The notes: generated from the letters alone by a model not told the origin. A stretch of 64,000 nt of DNA from an uncultured delta proteobacterium (GCA_903875445.1 CAIQWD010000016.1:1-64000); one strand, 5' to 3'. Shown: positions 16,250-25,964, counted from the stretch's first letter. Program-made: numbers and translations.

Positions 16250-16949
16250 AATCGACAACTTGACCGTAGCCTATGGCCCCATGGAAGCTGTACGCGGCAT
16301 CTCTTTTACGATCAAGGAGGGGGCGATCGAGACCCTGATCGGCCCGAACGGCGCCGGCAAAACGACCATCCTCAATACCATCAGCGGCGTCATCCCGGCC
16401 CAGTCCGGACGGATCCTTTTTAATGGCCGGGACATTACCCGGATGAGCGCCCATAAACGCGTGCCGGCAGGGGTGGTACAGGTGCCGGAGGGCAGGCAGA
16501 TCCTTGCCGGCATGACGGTGCGGGAGAATCTGGAACTCGGCGGATACCGGCGACCGCATCGGGAGGCCTTGCGCGACCTGGCCCGGATGGAGGACCGTTT
16601 TCCGATTCTGAAGGAACGCTGCAACATGCTGGCCGGCACCCTTTCCGGCGGCGAACAGCAGATGCTGGCCATTGCCAGGGGCCTGATGGCCCGCCCGAAA
16701 CTGCTGCTTCTCGATGAACCCTCCTTAGGGCTTGCCCCGAAAATGGTGCAAACCGTTTTTGCCATCATCCGCCAATTGCATGACGAGGGCTTGACCATTC
16801 TGCTGGTCGAGCAAAATGCCCATCTCGCCCTTGCCGTTTCCTCCCATGCCTATGTCGTCGAAAGCGGCAAGATAGTGCTCGATGGTCCTGCCGAGGTATT
16901 GCGCACCGACCAATCGGTCATCAATACCTACCTGGGGCAGGCCGGTTGA
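16242..16949 (+). CDS. livF: Branched-chain amino-acid ABC ATPase LivF 1
   Basis: 235 residues from the ATG overlapping the livG stop; a GTG at 16233 would add three residues. Walker A GPNGAGKTT, VPEGRQIL (the LivF motif after the Q-loop), signature LSGGEQQMLAIARGL, Walker B LLLLDEPSLGLAPKMV, switch LLVEQNAHLAL. It ends NTYLG as usual for LivF. Last gene of the first operon; no T-rich terminator hairpin is visible in the 170 bp that follow. Confidence 0.92.
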   Translation: MLEIDNLTVAYGPMEAVRGISFTIKEGAIETLIGPNGAGKTTILNTISGVIPAQSGRILFNGRDITRMSAHKRVPAGVVQVPEGRQILAGMTVRENLELGGYRRPHREALRDLARMEDRFPILKERCNMLAGTLSGGEQQMLAIARGLMARPKLLLLDEPSLGLAPKMVQTVFAIIRQLHDEGLTILLVEQNAHLALAVSSHAYVVESGKIVLDGPAEVLRTDQSVINTYLGQAG

Positions 16950-17122
16950 CTTTCACCATCTCTCACTCCTGATTATAACAGAAATACAGAACTCTACTTG
17001 ACCTTTCCGGCATGAATCGGTTAGTTTCATTCTCCAGTAACCTTGCCTGCAAGGAACTATTGAGGAGGTGTGTTTTTGCACGGACTATCTGATTATTTCC
17101 AAACTAAGAAAGGAGCGGTTCG

Positions 17123-18346
17123 ATGAAAAAGACGTTGATTACCTTTATGCTTATGAGCATGGCAGCTACCCCGGTATTTGCTGCGGATACCATCAAAATT
17201 GCCATCACCGGGCCCTTTACTGGCGGCTCGGCACCGATGGGTGGATCCATGCGCGATGGTGCCAAACTGGCGATAGCCGAGATCAATGCCAAAGAAGGTA
17301 TCGTTATTGGCGGCAAAAAGATGCAATTCGAGGTTATTGAACGCGATGATGAGGCCAAGAACGACCGTGGCGCACTCATAGCCCTGGAACTGGCCTCCAT
17401 GAGCGATCTCTCCGGGGTAATCGGTTCGGTGAATACCGGCGTGGTTCTTGCCGGCGACAAGCATTACCAGGAGAAAGGTATTACCAAAATCATTACTCCC
17501 GCGGCCGGTTCCGCATCCATGACCCAATGGAGCAAGGCCGGAGTACCGGATCTGTCGATCTTCCGCTTTGCCGCCCATGACGGCATCCAGTCGGAAATGG
17601 TAGTCGAAGAGGCGATCAACCGGAAGCTCAATAAAGTGGCAATTATGTACGATTCCACCAACTACGGGGTGTCCGGCCGGGATGACATGATGGAGCAAAT
17701 CAAGAAACAGGGTAACAAACTGGACGTGGTTGCCTCTGAGAAATTCAACATCGGCGATAAAGACATGACCGCCCAGTTGTTGAAAGCCAAATCCGCCGAC
17801 GCCCAGGCGATTCTCATCTGGGGTATCGGCCCGGAACTGGCGGCCTTTGCCAACGGCATGGCAAAAATGGACATGAAGATCCCCCTGATCGGCGGCTGGC
17901 CGCTGTCCATGTCCAACTTCATCGATAACGCGGGCAAAAACGGCAATGGTACTCTGATGCCGCAGACCTTTATCGAAGAACCTATTACGCCTAAAGTAAA
18001 AGGTTTCATTGACAGCTATCACAAGGCCTATAACGTTGAGCGCATTGCATCCCCGGTCTCTGCTGCACAAGGGTATGACGCCGTTTATATCTTTGCGGCC
18101 GCAGTAAAACAAGCCCAAAGTCAGGACACCAAAAAAATTAAAGAAGCGCTTGAGGATTTACGCGACCCCGTTGAGGGCGTGATTGCCACCTGGAAGCAAC
18201 CGTTCAGCAAATGGGATCCGGCCAATGAGCAGACCCATGAGGCCTTTCGCCGCGAACAGGTCGTGATGGGCATGGTCCAGGACGGACATGTTGTCTTCGG
18301 CAATGACGCAGACCGCCAGCGACTCATTAAAAACGCAGCCAAATAA
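17123..18346 (+). CDS. livK: Branched-chain amino-acid-type ABC transporter substrate-binding protein 2
   Basis: 407 residues. AAAGGAG lies 8 nt before the ATG. Signal peptide MKKTLITFMLMSMAATPVFA, then a Peripla_BP_6 fold (IKIAITGPFTGGSAPMGGSMRDGAKLA is the opening strand-helix region). It is clearly diverged from the first binding protein (different length, different ligand-pocket surroundings such as PAAGSASMTQWSKAGVPD), so a different ligand is likely. First gene of the second liv-type operon. A hairpin separates it from the permease genes. Confidence 0.9.
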   Translation: MKKTLITFMLMSMAATPVFAADTIKIAITGPFTGGSAPMGGSMRDGAKLAIAEINAKEGIVIGGKKMQFEVIERDDEAKNDRGALIALELASMSDLSGVIGSVNTGVVLAGDKHYQEKGITKIITPAAGSASMTQWSKAGVPDLSIFRFAAHDGIQSEMVVEEAINRKLNKVAIMYDSTNYGVSGRDDMMEQIKKQGNKLDVVASEKFNIGDKDMTAQLLKAKSADAQAILIWGIGPELAAFANGMAKMDMKIPLIGGWPLSMSNFIDNAGKNGNGTLMPQTFIEEPITPKVKGFIDSYHKAYNVERIASPVSAAQGYDAVYIFAAAVKQAQSQDTKKIKEALEDLRDPVEGVIATWKQPFSKWDPANEQTHEAFRREQVVMGMVQDGHVVFGNDADRQRLIKNAAK

Positions 18347-18353
18347 GGTGCCC

Positions 18354-18385
18354 GGCTTGTGTGAGACGAGTTTCTTACACAAGCC
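18354..18385 (+). other. Intercistronic hairpin after binding-protein gene
   Basis: GGCTTGTGT and ACACAAGCC form a perfect 9-bp stem around a 14-nt loop, with no T-tract after it. Hairpins here commonly protect the upstream binding-protein message from 3' exonucleases, allowing more binding protein than permease. That role is inferred from position. Confidence 0.55.
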
Positions 18386-18403
18386 ACTTAGGATTCTTCC
18401 GCC

Positions 18404-19282
18404 ATGAATTCGACTATCATTGCTCAGATGGCTGTGAGCGGTGCGATGATGGGCTTGGTTTACGCCCTCATCGCCTATGGTTTTCAGCTTACTTTCTCGA
18501 CCAGCAAGAGCATTAATTTCGGCCAGGGAGAACTGGTGATGCTCTCGGCCTTCTTCAGCCTGACCTTATTGAATTGGGGTGTCCCCTACTGGCTGATGGT
18601 ACCCGGCGGCCTGCTCTTCGGCGTGGTCCTCGGCCTGGCCGTTGAACGGGCCGGCGTGCGTCTGGCACTGGAACAAAAGAGCGAGGGCTGGATCCTCCTC
18701 ACCATTATCATCGGCCTGCTCGGCTTTTCCGCCGCCGAAAATATCTGGGGCCGCGATGATCGCCCGTTCCCAACCCCCATCTCCTCCGATGCCCTGCATT
18801 TTTTCGGGATCAGCATTACGCCGCTGGAAATTTCCGTCGCCGTCGGCGTCTTTGCCGTCATGGGTCTGATCGAGTTGTTCAAACGCAAGACCCTGCTCGG
18901 CAAGGCCTTTGAGGCGGTTTCCGCCGACCGGGACGCAGCCGAATTGATGGGGATTTCCGCCACCCGGACCGTCATGCTCTCCTATGGCCTGTCGGGAATG
19001 GTGGCGGCCATGGCCGGGATTCTGGTATCGCCCATCACCACCGTCGGCCCCACCATGGCCTCGGCCCTGATTCTCAAGGCCTTCTCGGTGGCGGTGGTGG
19101 CCGGTCTCGAATCAGGCTTTGGGGTGGTGATTGTCGGTATTTTCCTTGGCGCCCTGGAAAGCCTTACCAGCTTCTATCTGGGCAGCGGATGGCGTGAGGC
19201 ACCGGGACTGATTCTCTTGATTCTCGCCTTGGCCGTGCGTCCCAACGGGATATTCGGCAAGGCCACTATTCGCAAGGTTTGA
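18404..19282 (+). CDS. livH: Branched-chain amino-acid ABC permease LivH 2
   Basis: 292 residues, about eight membrane helices. MGLVYALIAYGFQLTFSTSKSINFGQGELVMLSAF is the LivH N-terminal region with NFGQGE in place of NLAHG. AVSADRDAAELMGI is the coupling loop. VVAGLESGFGVVIVGIFLGALES closes the domain. It lies 57 bp after the binding protein with the hairpin between, and 40 bp before the fused LivM-LivG gene. Confidence 0.9.
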   Translation: MNSTIIAQMAVSGAMMGLVYALIAYGFQLTFSTSKSINFGQGELVMLSAFFSLTLLNWGVPYWLMVPGGLLFGVVLGLAVERAGVRLALEQKSEGWILLTIIIGLLGFSAAENIWGRDDRPFPTPISSDALHFFGISITPLEISVAVGVFAVMGLIELFKRKTLLGKAFEAVSADRDAAELMGISATRTVMLSYGLSGMVAAMAGILVSPITTVGPTMASALILKAFSVAVVAGLESGFGVVIVGIFLGALESLTSFYLGSGWREAPGLILLILALAVRPNGIFGKATIRKV

Positions 19283-19322
19283 CGGTTTTCACTAAATCTT
19301 TTCAAGGTATGCACGGCCGATC

Positions 19323-21266
19323 ATGTTAAAACGACTGCTTCTTATACGTGGTGCGGAAATCGTTGCCTTTACCCTTCTTGCCACTATCCCTCTTGCAGTA
19401 AGCAATTCCTACGTGCTCGGGTTGCTGACCTTACTCGCCATTTACGGAATTCTCCTGATTGGCCTTGATGTCACCGTCGGCTATCTGGGGCAGGTCAATC
19501 TCGCCCATGCCGCTTTTCTCGGACTCGGAGCCTACGGCGCCGGCTTGAGTGTCTCTTTGCTCGGGTTCGGGATGCTCAGCGCACTGGCCGTCAGTATGTC
19601 GATCGGCCTTGTTCTCGGCGGTCTCTTGGCCTTCCCGGCATTACGCCTGGAAGGCCCGCAGTTCGCCCTGGCGACTCTCAGTTTCATGGCCCTCAGTGCC
19701 ACCGTCCTGAACGAATGGGAAAGCCTCACCTTCGGCGCCCAAGGCCTGACGGTGAGCCGCCCCGCGCTTTTTGCCCACACGGTCAATGCCCAGGGTTTTT
19801 ACTGGCTCTGCCTGATCTTCCTGGCTCTAGTCTGGATGGGGATGCGCAACCTGCTCTCCTCGCAATGGGGACGTGCCTTTGAGGCCCTGCGCGACAGCCC
19901 GATAGCCACCGATGCCATGGGTGTGGGCACCTATCGCCATAAGGTCATAGGCTTTGCCTTGGGCTCGTCCCTCGGTAGCCTGGCAGGTGGGCTTTATGCT
20001 TTCAATTTCCAATATTTACAGCCGCTCAGCTTTACCTATGAACTGATGGTCATCCTCCTCCTGGGGGTGGTTTTAGGCGGCCGAAAGAGTCTGTGGGGTG
20101 CTTTTTTTGGAGCTTCGCTAGTTGCTCTCTTGCCCAATTTACTCTCAAACCGGTTGCTGTTTGAAATTATTTCCGCAGTCGGTTTTCTGGCCGCCCTCCT
20201 TGCCGGTGTGCGTGGATTGATGAAAAAGACCACCAAACCGTTTCAGGCGATTGCCCCGATTATCGCCCTGGGACTGCTCGTCTTCGGGGGGATTCTCGTA
20301 AAAAATACCGAGGACTGGCGCAAGGCTATTTTTGCCCTGATGTTGTTCTCGGTGGTGGTTGGCTTGCCTGAAGGCCTAATGGGGTTTGCCGCCCGATTTC
20401 TCACTCGGTTGTTTCACATCGAGCCACCGACCCTGCCGCAGGCTACGGCTCTCGATACCGTGCTGCCGACCAAGGTACCGGACGCCGGCCCTCTCTTGCA
20501 ATTAGAGGATCTGAAGCGATATTTCGGCGGCGTCAAGGCCGTTGACGGTGTCACCATGACAATTCAATCCGGACAGGTCCACGGCTTGATCGGCCCTAAC
20601 GGCTCCGGCAAGAGTACCGCCGTCAATGTCATTTCCGGACTGTACACCCCATCGGCCGGAAGAATGCTGCTGCATGGTAAGGCATTGCCCAAAGGCTTGT
20701 TCAAGGTGTCCCGAACAGGGATTGCGCGGACCTTCCAGAATCTGCAGCTTTTCAGTGAATTATCTGCCATGGACAATGTTATGGTAGCGCTGAAAGGGGT
20801 TTACCACATGCCATTGCCGCTGGTCCTGCTCGGTTTTGCCAAGAGGGAGGAAAAGCGAGCCCAGGCAGACGCTCTCGCGTTGCTGGGACTGATCGACCTC
20901 AGGCAACAAGCACGCGTCAGCGCCAAGGACCTGACCTACGGCGCCCAGCGTTTTCTGGAAATCGCCAGGGCCCTGGCCCGCAAACCGGAACTGCTGATTC
21001 TCGACGAACCGGCAGCCGGTCTTGCTCTTCCCGATGTCCATAAACTGGTGGAAATTATCCGAAGCATCCATAAGCGAGGTATTACCATCATTCTCATCGA
21101 ACATCACATGGATGTGGTAAGTGAACTCTGCAATGTGGTTACGGTCTTGGATGGCGGCAAGGTGATCGCCGAGGGCACCGCTGAAGAAGTGAAGCGCGAT
21201 CCCAAAGTCATCGAGGCGTACCTGGGAACAACAAACGAAACAGCTGCTACGGTCGTTGTCAAATAA
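19323..21266 (+). CDS. livM: Fused LivM permease - LivG ATPase
   Basis: 647 residues. Residues 1-~300 are a LivM permease (GYLGQVNLAHAAFLGLGAYGA near 53-73, coupling loop ALRDSPIATDAMGVGTYRHK). Residues ~307-357 add an extra hydrophobic pair not expected in plain LivM, then a Pro-rich linker (~366-390). Residues ~391-640 are a LivG ATPase: Walker A GPNGSGKST 424-432, FQNLQLF, signature LTYGAQRFLEIARAL, Walker B LLILDEP, switch LIEHHM. One polypeptide thus supplies membrane and ATPase halves; LivM-LivG fusions are known in several proteobacteria. Works with LivH 2 and LivF 2 encoded on either side. Confidence 0.92.
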   Translation: MLKRLLLIRGAEIVAFTLLATIPLAVSNSYVLGLLTLLAIYGILLIGLDVTVGYLGQVNLAHAAFLGLGAYGAGLSVSLLGFGMLSALAVSMSIGLVLGGLLAFPALRLEGPQFALATLSFMALSATVLNEWESLTFGAQGLTVSRPALFAHTVNAQGFYWLCLIFLALVWMGMRNLLSSQWGRAFEALRDSPIATDAMGVGTYRHKVIGFALGSSLGSLAGGLYAFNFQYLQPLSFTYELMVILLLGVVLGGRKSLWGAFFGASLVALLPNLLSNRLLFEIISAVGFLAALLAGVRGLMKKTTKPFQAIAPIIALGLLVFGGILVKNTEDWRKAIFALMLFSVVVGLPEGLMGFAARFLTRLFHIEPPTLPQATALDTVLPTKVPDAGPLLQLEDLKRYFGGVKAVDGVTMTIQSGQVHGLIGPNGSGKSTAVNVISGLYTPSAGRMLLHGKALPKGLFKVSRTGIARTFQNLQLFSELSAMDNVMVALKGVYHMPLPLVLLGFAKREEKRAQADALALLGLIDLRQQARVSAKDLTYGAQRFLEIARALARKPELLILDEPAAGLALPDVHKLVEIIRSIHKRGITIILIEHHMDVVSELCNVVTVLDGGKVIAEGTAEEVKRDPKVIEAYLGTTNETAATVVVK

Positions 21267-21279
21267 CTGAGAGAGAAAG

Positions 21280-21996
21280 ATGTTAGTCGTTGAAAATCTC
21301 TATGCCGGTTATGGCACCAGTAAGGTACTGACGGGCGCATCCCTGAAAGTGGCACAGGGCAAGGTCGTGGCCCTGATCGGCGCCAACGGGGCCGGCAAAA
21401 CCACCACCATGCGGGCCATCTCGGGAATGTTGAAACCGGATAAGGGTCGCGTTCTCCTTGACGGCCATGAGGTACAGGGCAAGGACGCCTCGCGGATTGC
21501 CAGGCTGGGACTTGCCCACGCCCCGGAAGGGCGCAAGGTATTCGGACCACTGTCAGCCGAAGACAATCTGTTGCTCGGCGCCTATAGCCGCCTACCGCTT
21601 TTCTTCGGCTTCCGCGCCAAATCCGCTCGCGACCTCGAACGGGTTTATGAACTGTTTCCCCTTCTCAAGGAACGACGCCTGCAGGCATCGGGCACCTTGT
21701 CCGGAGGGGAGCAACAGATGCTGGCCATTGGTCGAGCGCTCATGGCCAACCCCAAGATCATGCTCCTGGACGAGCCGTCCATGGGCCTTGCCCCGGTCAT
21801 CGTCCAGGAGGTCTTTAACATTATTCGCCGCCTGAAAGCGGCCGGGATCACCCTGCTGCTCGTTGAACAATTTGCCAAAAGCGCTCTGGAAGTCGCCGAT
21901 TACGCCTATGTGATGGAACGTGGCCGCATCGTCGCCGAAGGCAGACCTTCCGAGCTTCACAAGGACGAACGGGTACTCGCCGCCTATCTTGGCTGA
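21280..21996 (+). CDS. livF: Branched-chain amino-acid ABC ATPase LivF 2
   Basis: 238 residues. Walker A GANGAGKTT, APEGRKVFGPLSAEDN, signature LSGGEQQMLAIGRAL, Walker B IMLLDEPSMGLAPVIV, switch LLVEQFAKSALE, C-terminus LAAYLG. It starts 13 bp after the fused gene with GAGAGAAAG as ribosome site. Terminal gene of the operon, convergent with the GntR regulator 44 bp away. Confidence 0.92.
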   Translation: MLVVENLYAGYGTSKVLTGASLKVAQGKVVALIGANGAGKTTTMRAISGMLKPDKGRVLLDGHEVQGKDASRIARLGLAHAPEGRKVFGPLSAEDNLLLGAYSRLPLFFGFRAKSARDLERVYELFPLLKERRLQASGTLSGGEQQMLAIGRALMANPKIMLLDEPSMGLAPVIVQEVFNIIRRLKAAGITLLLVEQFAKSALEVADYAYVMERGRIVAEGRPSELHKDERVLAAYLG

Positions 21997-22040
21997 AAGA
22001 GATGATTCTTGGCGAAATACTCCTGGCCGGACAACTGGAG

Positions 22041-22745
22041 TCACCGACTCCGGAAATACTCCTGGACATACCTGATGTGCGTATGCATGGCATCATACGC
22101 CGCCTGGGGATTGCGCTTTTCGATAGCGGCAAAAATTGCCTGATGATGGCGCAACACATCCTCAAGTGCTGCCCGATCCATATACATATGGGTGAGATTC
22201 TTCTTGATTCCGACAAACAGGAAATCATAGAAATTGCGCATAAGGTGGATAAGAACGGGGTTCTTGGTTGAAAAGGTGATCGCCATATGAAAGGCGGTAT
22301 CGGGGGTGGTGCCGATTTTATCGGTCTGGGCCAGATCTTCGGCCATCTCTTCCAGGCTTTTTCGGATAGTTCGTAAATCCATTTCCGTCGCCCTTTGTGC
22401 CGCCAGCATCGCCGCATTGCACTCCAAGCCGAGCCGCACCTCAAGCAGATCATCAAGCGTTGCCTCATCGGTCGCCATAACCGCTGCCAGGGGGTTGCCT
22501 TGCCTCGTTTCCGGAGAACTGACGAAGGTACCCTGCCCCTGTCGATGTTCGAGAAGCCCGAGGGTAACCAGCTTATTGATGGCATTGCGTACCGAGGTTC
22601 TGCTTACCGCCATGGAAATCGCCAGTTCCCGTTCCGGGAGAATTTGCTGTCCGGGCGTGAATTCACCCTTGTAAATCAACTCGCGAATCTGTTCAAATAC
22701 CTGATCTGAAATGCGCTTTGGCTTAATGGGTTTGAGGTTCATCAT
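22041..22745 (-). CDS. GntR-family transcriptional regulator with FCD domain
   Basis: 234 residues. N-terminal winged helix (residues ~10-77): ISDQVFEQIRELIYKGEFTPGQQILPERELAISMAVSRTSVRNAINKL is replaced here by its key parts GEFTPGQQILPERELA and VSRTSVRNAI, then LGLLEHRQGQGTFV as wing. The C-terminal FCD helical domain (~95-230) has the metal/ligand residues in DTAFHMAI, HHQAIFAAI and MHTHIRYV. This is the FadR/PdhR/LldR branch, which senses carboxylates or amino acids. Convergent with livF 2 and upstream of citramalate synthase in the opposite direction. Its target may be the liv operon or the divergent cimA; neither is shown by the sequence. The ribosome site is poor. Confidence 0.85.
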   Translation of the reverse strand: MMNLKPIKPKRISDQVFEQIRELIYKGEFTPGQQILPERELAISMAVSRTSVRNAINKLVTLGLLEHRQGQGTFVSSPETRQGNPLAAVMATDEATLDDLLEVRLGLECNAAMLAAQRATEMDLRTIRKSLEEMAEDLAQTDKIGTTPDTAFHMAITFSTKNPVLIHLMRNFYDFLFVGIKKNLTHMYMDRAALEDVLRHHQAIFAAIEKRNPQAAYDAMHTHIRYVQEYFRSR

Positions 22746-23118
22746 TTTTTTCTATGGTAAAGGTATTCTGTCTTTTCGGATTGCATAACACGGGGAGATC
22801 CTGGCAATTTTTGGAGAAAAATGTTTGAATCCCCTATCCCCTCTTGGAGGCCCAAGGTTATAAAAAAAACCATAATATTGCAACCGAGAAATTCAGCAGC
22901 GTGATCACTTCTTCCTTTTTCAACACCCAGTTACAAAAACAATTGGTCTCCCGAATCATATTTATTCTTGGTTTTTACTAAAAAGTTATCTATCATGAAA
23001 GGTCGCACTATAACCCCGCTGAACGATTTCAACCTCCTTGTAATAAATGAAATTTTGAGGACTCATCGGTAATCAACCCGCTCCCCCTATTACCCGACTA
23101 ACGTTAGGCAGAACAATT
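22746..23118. other. Divergent intergenic region, no gene seen
   Basis: 373 bp between the GntR regulator and citramalate synthase. AT-rich in the middle. I looked for a T-box or leucine/isoleucine leader peptide before cimA and saw neither. No consensus promoter stands out. It presumably contains both promoters and any regulator site. Confidence 0.35.
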
Positions 23119-24723
23119 ATGGCGCAGTATGTTGAACTCTACGACACCACCCTCCGCGATGGAACACAGGCAGAAAACTTTAACCTCTCCGTCGAAGACA
23201 AGGTCCGCATCACCTTAGCCCTTGATGAACTGGGCATGGATTTTATTGAAGGGGGCTGGCCGGGTTCAAATCCGGTTTCCGTCGATTATTTTGAACGGAT
23301 GCAGTCGATTAAGCTGCAACACGCCAAACTGACCGCCTTCGGTTCAACCCGTAATTTCAAAAACAGTCCAGCCAAAGACCCCAATCTTCTCGCGCTGCTG
23401 CACGCCAAAACCCCGGCGGTGACCATCTTCGGGAAAAGCTGGGATATTCATGTGCACGATGCCCTGCATATCGAACTGGAAGACAACCTGCAAATAATTG
23501 AGGATACCCTCGCTTTCCTGCGCCCCTCCGTAGACTTTCTCTTCTACGACGCCGAACATTTTTTCGACGGTTTCAAGAACAACGAGGAATATGCACTCAA
23601 GACCCTGGAAAGCGCGGTCAGAGGTGGAGCACAGACAATCATTCTCTGCGACACCAACGGCGGCACTCTGCCTCAGGAAATTCCTCCGATAATCGCTAAG
23701 GTACGGACATATCTGGCGGCAAGAAATAGCACCGTCGATCTCGGTATTCATGCCCACAACGACTCCGAGACCGCCGTCGCCAACTCCCTGATTGCCATCT
23801 CCCTGGCCAAGGTCAAGCAGGTACAGGGAACGATGAACGGCTTTGGCGAACGTTGCGGTAATGCCAATCTGACCTCGATCATTCCGGCCCTGGTGTTCAA
23901 GATGGGTGTCGAGTGCGAAGTACGAAAAAATATCGACCGCCTTTATACCACCTCGCGTCTCGTCAACGAACTTGCCAATCTGCCGCACTACCGCTACCAA
24001 CCGTATGTCGGCGAATCGGCCTTCGCCCATAAGGGTGGCGTCCACGTCAGCGCTGTAAACCAGAACCCGCTGACCTACGAGCATATCGCTCCCGACAAGG
24101 TAGGGAATATCCGCCGCATTCTCATCTCCGATCAGTCCGGACGGGCCAATATTCTCCACAAGGCGAAACAATGGAACCTGCCGCTGTCAATGGATGATCC
24201 GATTCTGGCGGCAATCATCAGCGAATTGAAAGAACTGGAAAACCAGGGGTACCAATATGAAGGTGCCGAGGCCAGCTTTGAACTGCTCATGCGCCGAGCC
24301 ATGGGTCTTACGAGAAACTACTTCAAATTCGAAAGCTTCATGGTGATGAACCATAAATATCTTATGGACAAACCACCGCTCACCGAAGCGACGATCCGGT
24401 TGTTTGTCGGCGGCAGCGAGGTCCATACCGCCGCCATGGGCGATGGCCCGGTAAACGCCCTCGACTGTGCCATCCGCAAGGCTCTTACCCGTTTCTACCC
24501 AAGTCTTGAGGAAATGGAGCTGACCGACTATAAAGTCCGGGTACTGTCCGGCGAACACGGCACCGAGGCGAGGGTCCGCGTGCTTGTGGAGAGCCGGGAC
24601 CGGCATAACACCTGGGGCACTGTCGGGGTCTCGGTGAACATCATCGAGGCCAGCTGGCAGGCCCTGGTCGACAGCATCAACTATAAGCTCATGCAGGAGG
24701 ATCGAAAATCAGCGGCAAAGTAA
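23119..24723 (+). CDS. cimA: (R)-citramalate synthase
   Basis: 534 residues. N-terminal HMGL-like TIM barrel with YDTTLRDGTQAENFNLS (metal Asp10 and the catalytic Arg), FIEGGWPGSNP, LCDTNGGTLP and HAHNDSETAVANS (metal histidines), plus NGFGERCGNANL. The C-terminal part is the LeuA dimer/allosteric domain. GGWPGSNP and the length of ~530 distinguish this citramalate synthase group (TIGR00977) from 2-isopropylmalate synthase (~510) and homocitrate synthase. It condenses pyruvate with acetyl-CoA for threonine-independent isoleucine synthesis; ilvC in this window acts later in the same pathway. Feedback control by isoleucine through the C-terminal domain is family knowledge. Confidence 0.92.
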   Translation: MAQYVELYDTTLRDGTQAENFNLSVEDKVRITLALDELGMDFIEGGWPGSNPVSVDYFERMQSIKLQHAKLTAFGSTRNFKNSPAKDPNLLALLHAKTPAVTIFGKSWDIHVHDALHIELEDNLQIIEDTLAFLRPSVDFLFYDAEHFFDGFKNNEEYALKTLESAVRGGAQTIILCDTNGGTLPQEIPPIIAKVRTYLAARNSTVDLGIHAHNDSETAVANSLIAISLAKVKQVQGTMNGFGERCGNANLTSIIPALVFKMGVECEVRKNIDRLYTTSRLVNELANLPHYRYQPYVGESAFAHKGGVHVSAVNQNPLTYEHIAPDKVGNIRRILISDQSGRANILHKAKQWNLPLSMDDPILAAIISELKELENQGYQYEGAEASFELLMRRAMGLTRNYFKFESFMVMNHKYLMDKPPLTEATIRLFVGGSEVHTAAMGDGPVNALDCAIRKALTRFYPSLEEMELTDYKVRVLSGEHGTEARVRVLVESRDRHNTWGTVGVSVNIIEASWQALVDSINYKLMQEDRKSAAK

Positions 24724-24924
24724 CAGGTGTTGCCAAGGTTGTGAAAAGATCTGCAGCCTGCTCGCCATATCTGCACAGGTAGTGATCCGCAAGGAAGAAC
24801 GTCGTTACCATAAATATTTTTTATTGCTGGATTCCATTCGATCAGTGTGGTATCTTGCCCATTGCTTGGCGTTTAACAAGATGTTTTTGTGATACACTCA
24901 GAAACCCTTCCCAAGGAGTACCCC

Positions 24925-25902
24925 ATGAAAACCCCAGTACGTGTAGCCATTACCGGCGCCGCCGGTCAGATCAGTTATTCCCTTATTTTTCGTGTTGCGG
25001 CCGGCGATATGCTGGGAATGGACCAACCGGTCATCCTCCAGCTTTTAGAAATTCCGCCGGCAATGAAGGCTCTGGAGGGCGTCGTTATGGAACTGAACGA
25101 CTGCGCCTTTCCGCTGGTGGCGGGCATCGTCGCCACCGATGATCCGAATGTCGCCTTCAAGGATGCCGATTTCGCCCTTCTCGTCGGCTCCAGACCCCGT
25201 GGCCCCGGCATGGAACGTTCCGACCTGCTCAAGGCCAACGGTGCCATCTTTACCGTCCAAGGCAAGGCGCTGAACGATCATGCCAGCCGCAAGGTAAGGG
25301 TCCTGGTGGTCGGCAACCCGGCCAATACCAATGCGCTTATCGCCATGAAAAACGCCCCGGACCTCAGTCCCCGCAATTTCACCTCGATGATGCGTCTCGA
25401 CCATAACCGCGCCATGTCGCAGATCGCCGGAAAAACCGGCAGCCATTCCTCCAAAGTCGAAAAAATGGTGGTGTGGGGCAACCATTCCGCCACCCAGTTC
25501 CCCGATATCAGCTATGCCACCGTTGACGGCGCTCCGGTAAAAGACAAGGTCGACAACGAGTGGTATGTGCAGTATTTCATCCCCACCGTGCAACAACGCG
25601 GCGCGGCGATCATCAAAGCCCGCGGCGCCTCCAGTGCCGCATCCGCTGCTTCGTCGGCCATCGACCATATGCGCGACTGGGCCCTTGGCTCGAATGGCCG
25701 TTGGGTGAGCATGGGGGTATGCAGTGCCGGTAACAGCTACGGCATCAATGAAGACCTGATGTACGCCCTGCCGATCACCTGTGAAAACGGAGAGTGGAAG
25801 GAAATCAAAGGCTTGCCGGTAAACGAGTTCGCCCGCAAGATGATGACCGCCACCGAGCAGGAACTCCTTTCCGAAAAAGAAGCGATTGCCGATCTGCTCT
25901 AA
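24925..25902 (+). CDS. mdh: Malate dehydrogenase (cytosolic-type)
   Basis: 325 residues from the ATG preceded by AAGGAG; 12 extra upstream codons are not used. N-terminal Rossmann motif [15 protein letters not shown] (Gly11-Gly14), [17 protein letters not shown] as the substrate loop with its arginines, [20 protein letters not shown], and catalytic His in [11 protein letters not shown]. This is the MDH type with GAAGQI, found in animals' cytosol and many proteobacteria. It interconverts malate and oxaloacetate with NAD. Single gene followed by a strong terminator. Confidence 0.95.
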   Translation: MKTPVRVAITGAAGQISYSLIFRVAAGDMLGMDQPVILQLLEIPPAMKALEGVVMELNDCAFPLVAGIVATDDPNVAFKDADFALLVGSRPRGPGMERSDLLKANGAIFTVQGKALNDHASRKVRVLVVGNPANTNALIAMKNAPDLSPRNFTSMMRLDHNRAMSQIAGKTGSHSSKVEKMVVWGNHSATQFPDISYATVDGAPVKDKVDNEWYVQYFIPTVQQRGAAIIKARGASSAASAASSAIDHMRDWALGSNGRWVSMGVCSAGNSYGINEDLMYALPITCENGEWKEIKGLPVNEFARKMMTATEQELLSEKEAIADLL

Positions 25903-25922
25903 TTCTCTTGCCGGTCCTCCAC

Positions 25923-25964
25923 AGGCCGATATGGCTGCCGTAAGCAGCCGTATCGGCCTTTTTT
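25923..25964 (+). terminator. Intrinsic terminator after mdh
   Basis: AGGCCGATA.GGCTGC, loop, GCAGCC.TATCGGCCT, then TTTTTT. The stem is 15-16 bp with one or two interruptions; it ends 62 bp after the mdh stop. Confidence 0.9.

Noticed and set aside
22014-22065. 13-nt direct repeat gaaatactcctgg
   Set aside because: Only two copies 39 nt apart at the convergent livF/gntR ends; too short to call an element.
22746-23118. T-box or leader-peptide attenuator before cimA
   Set aside because: No T-box sequence, no run of Ile/Leu/Val codons with a terminator hairpin.
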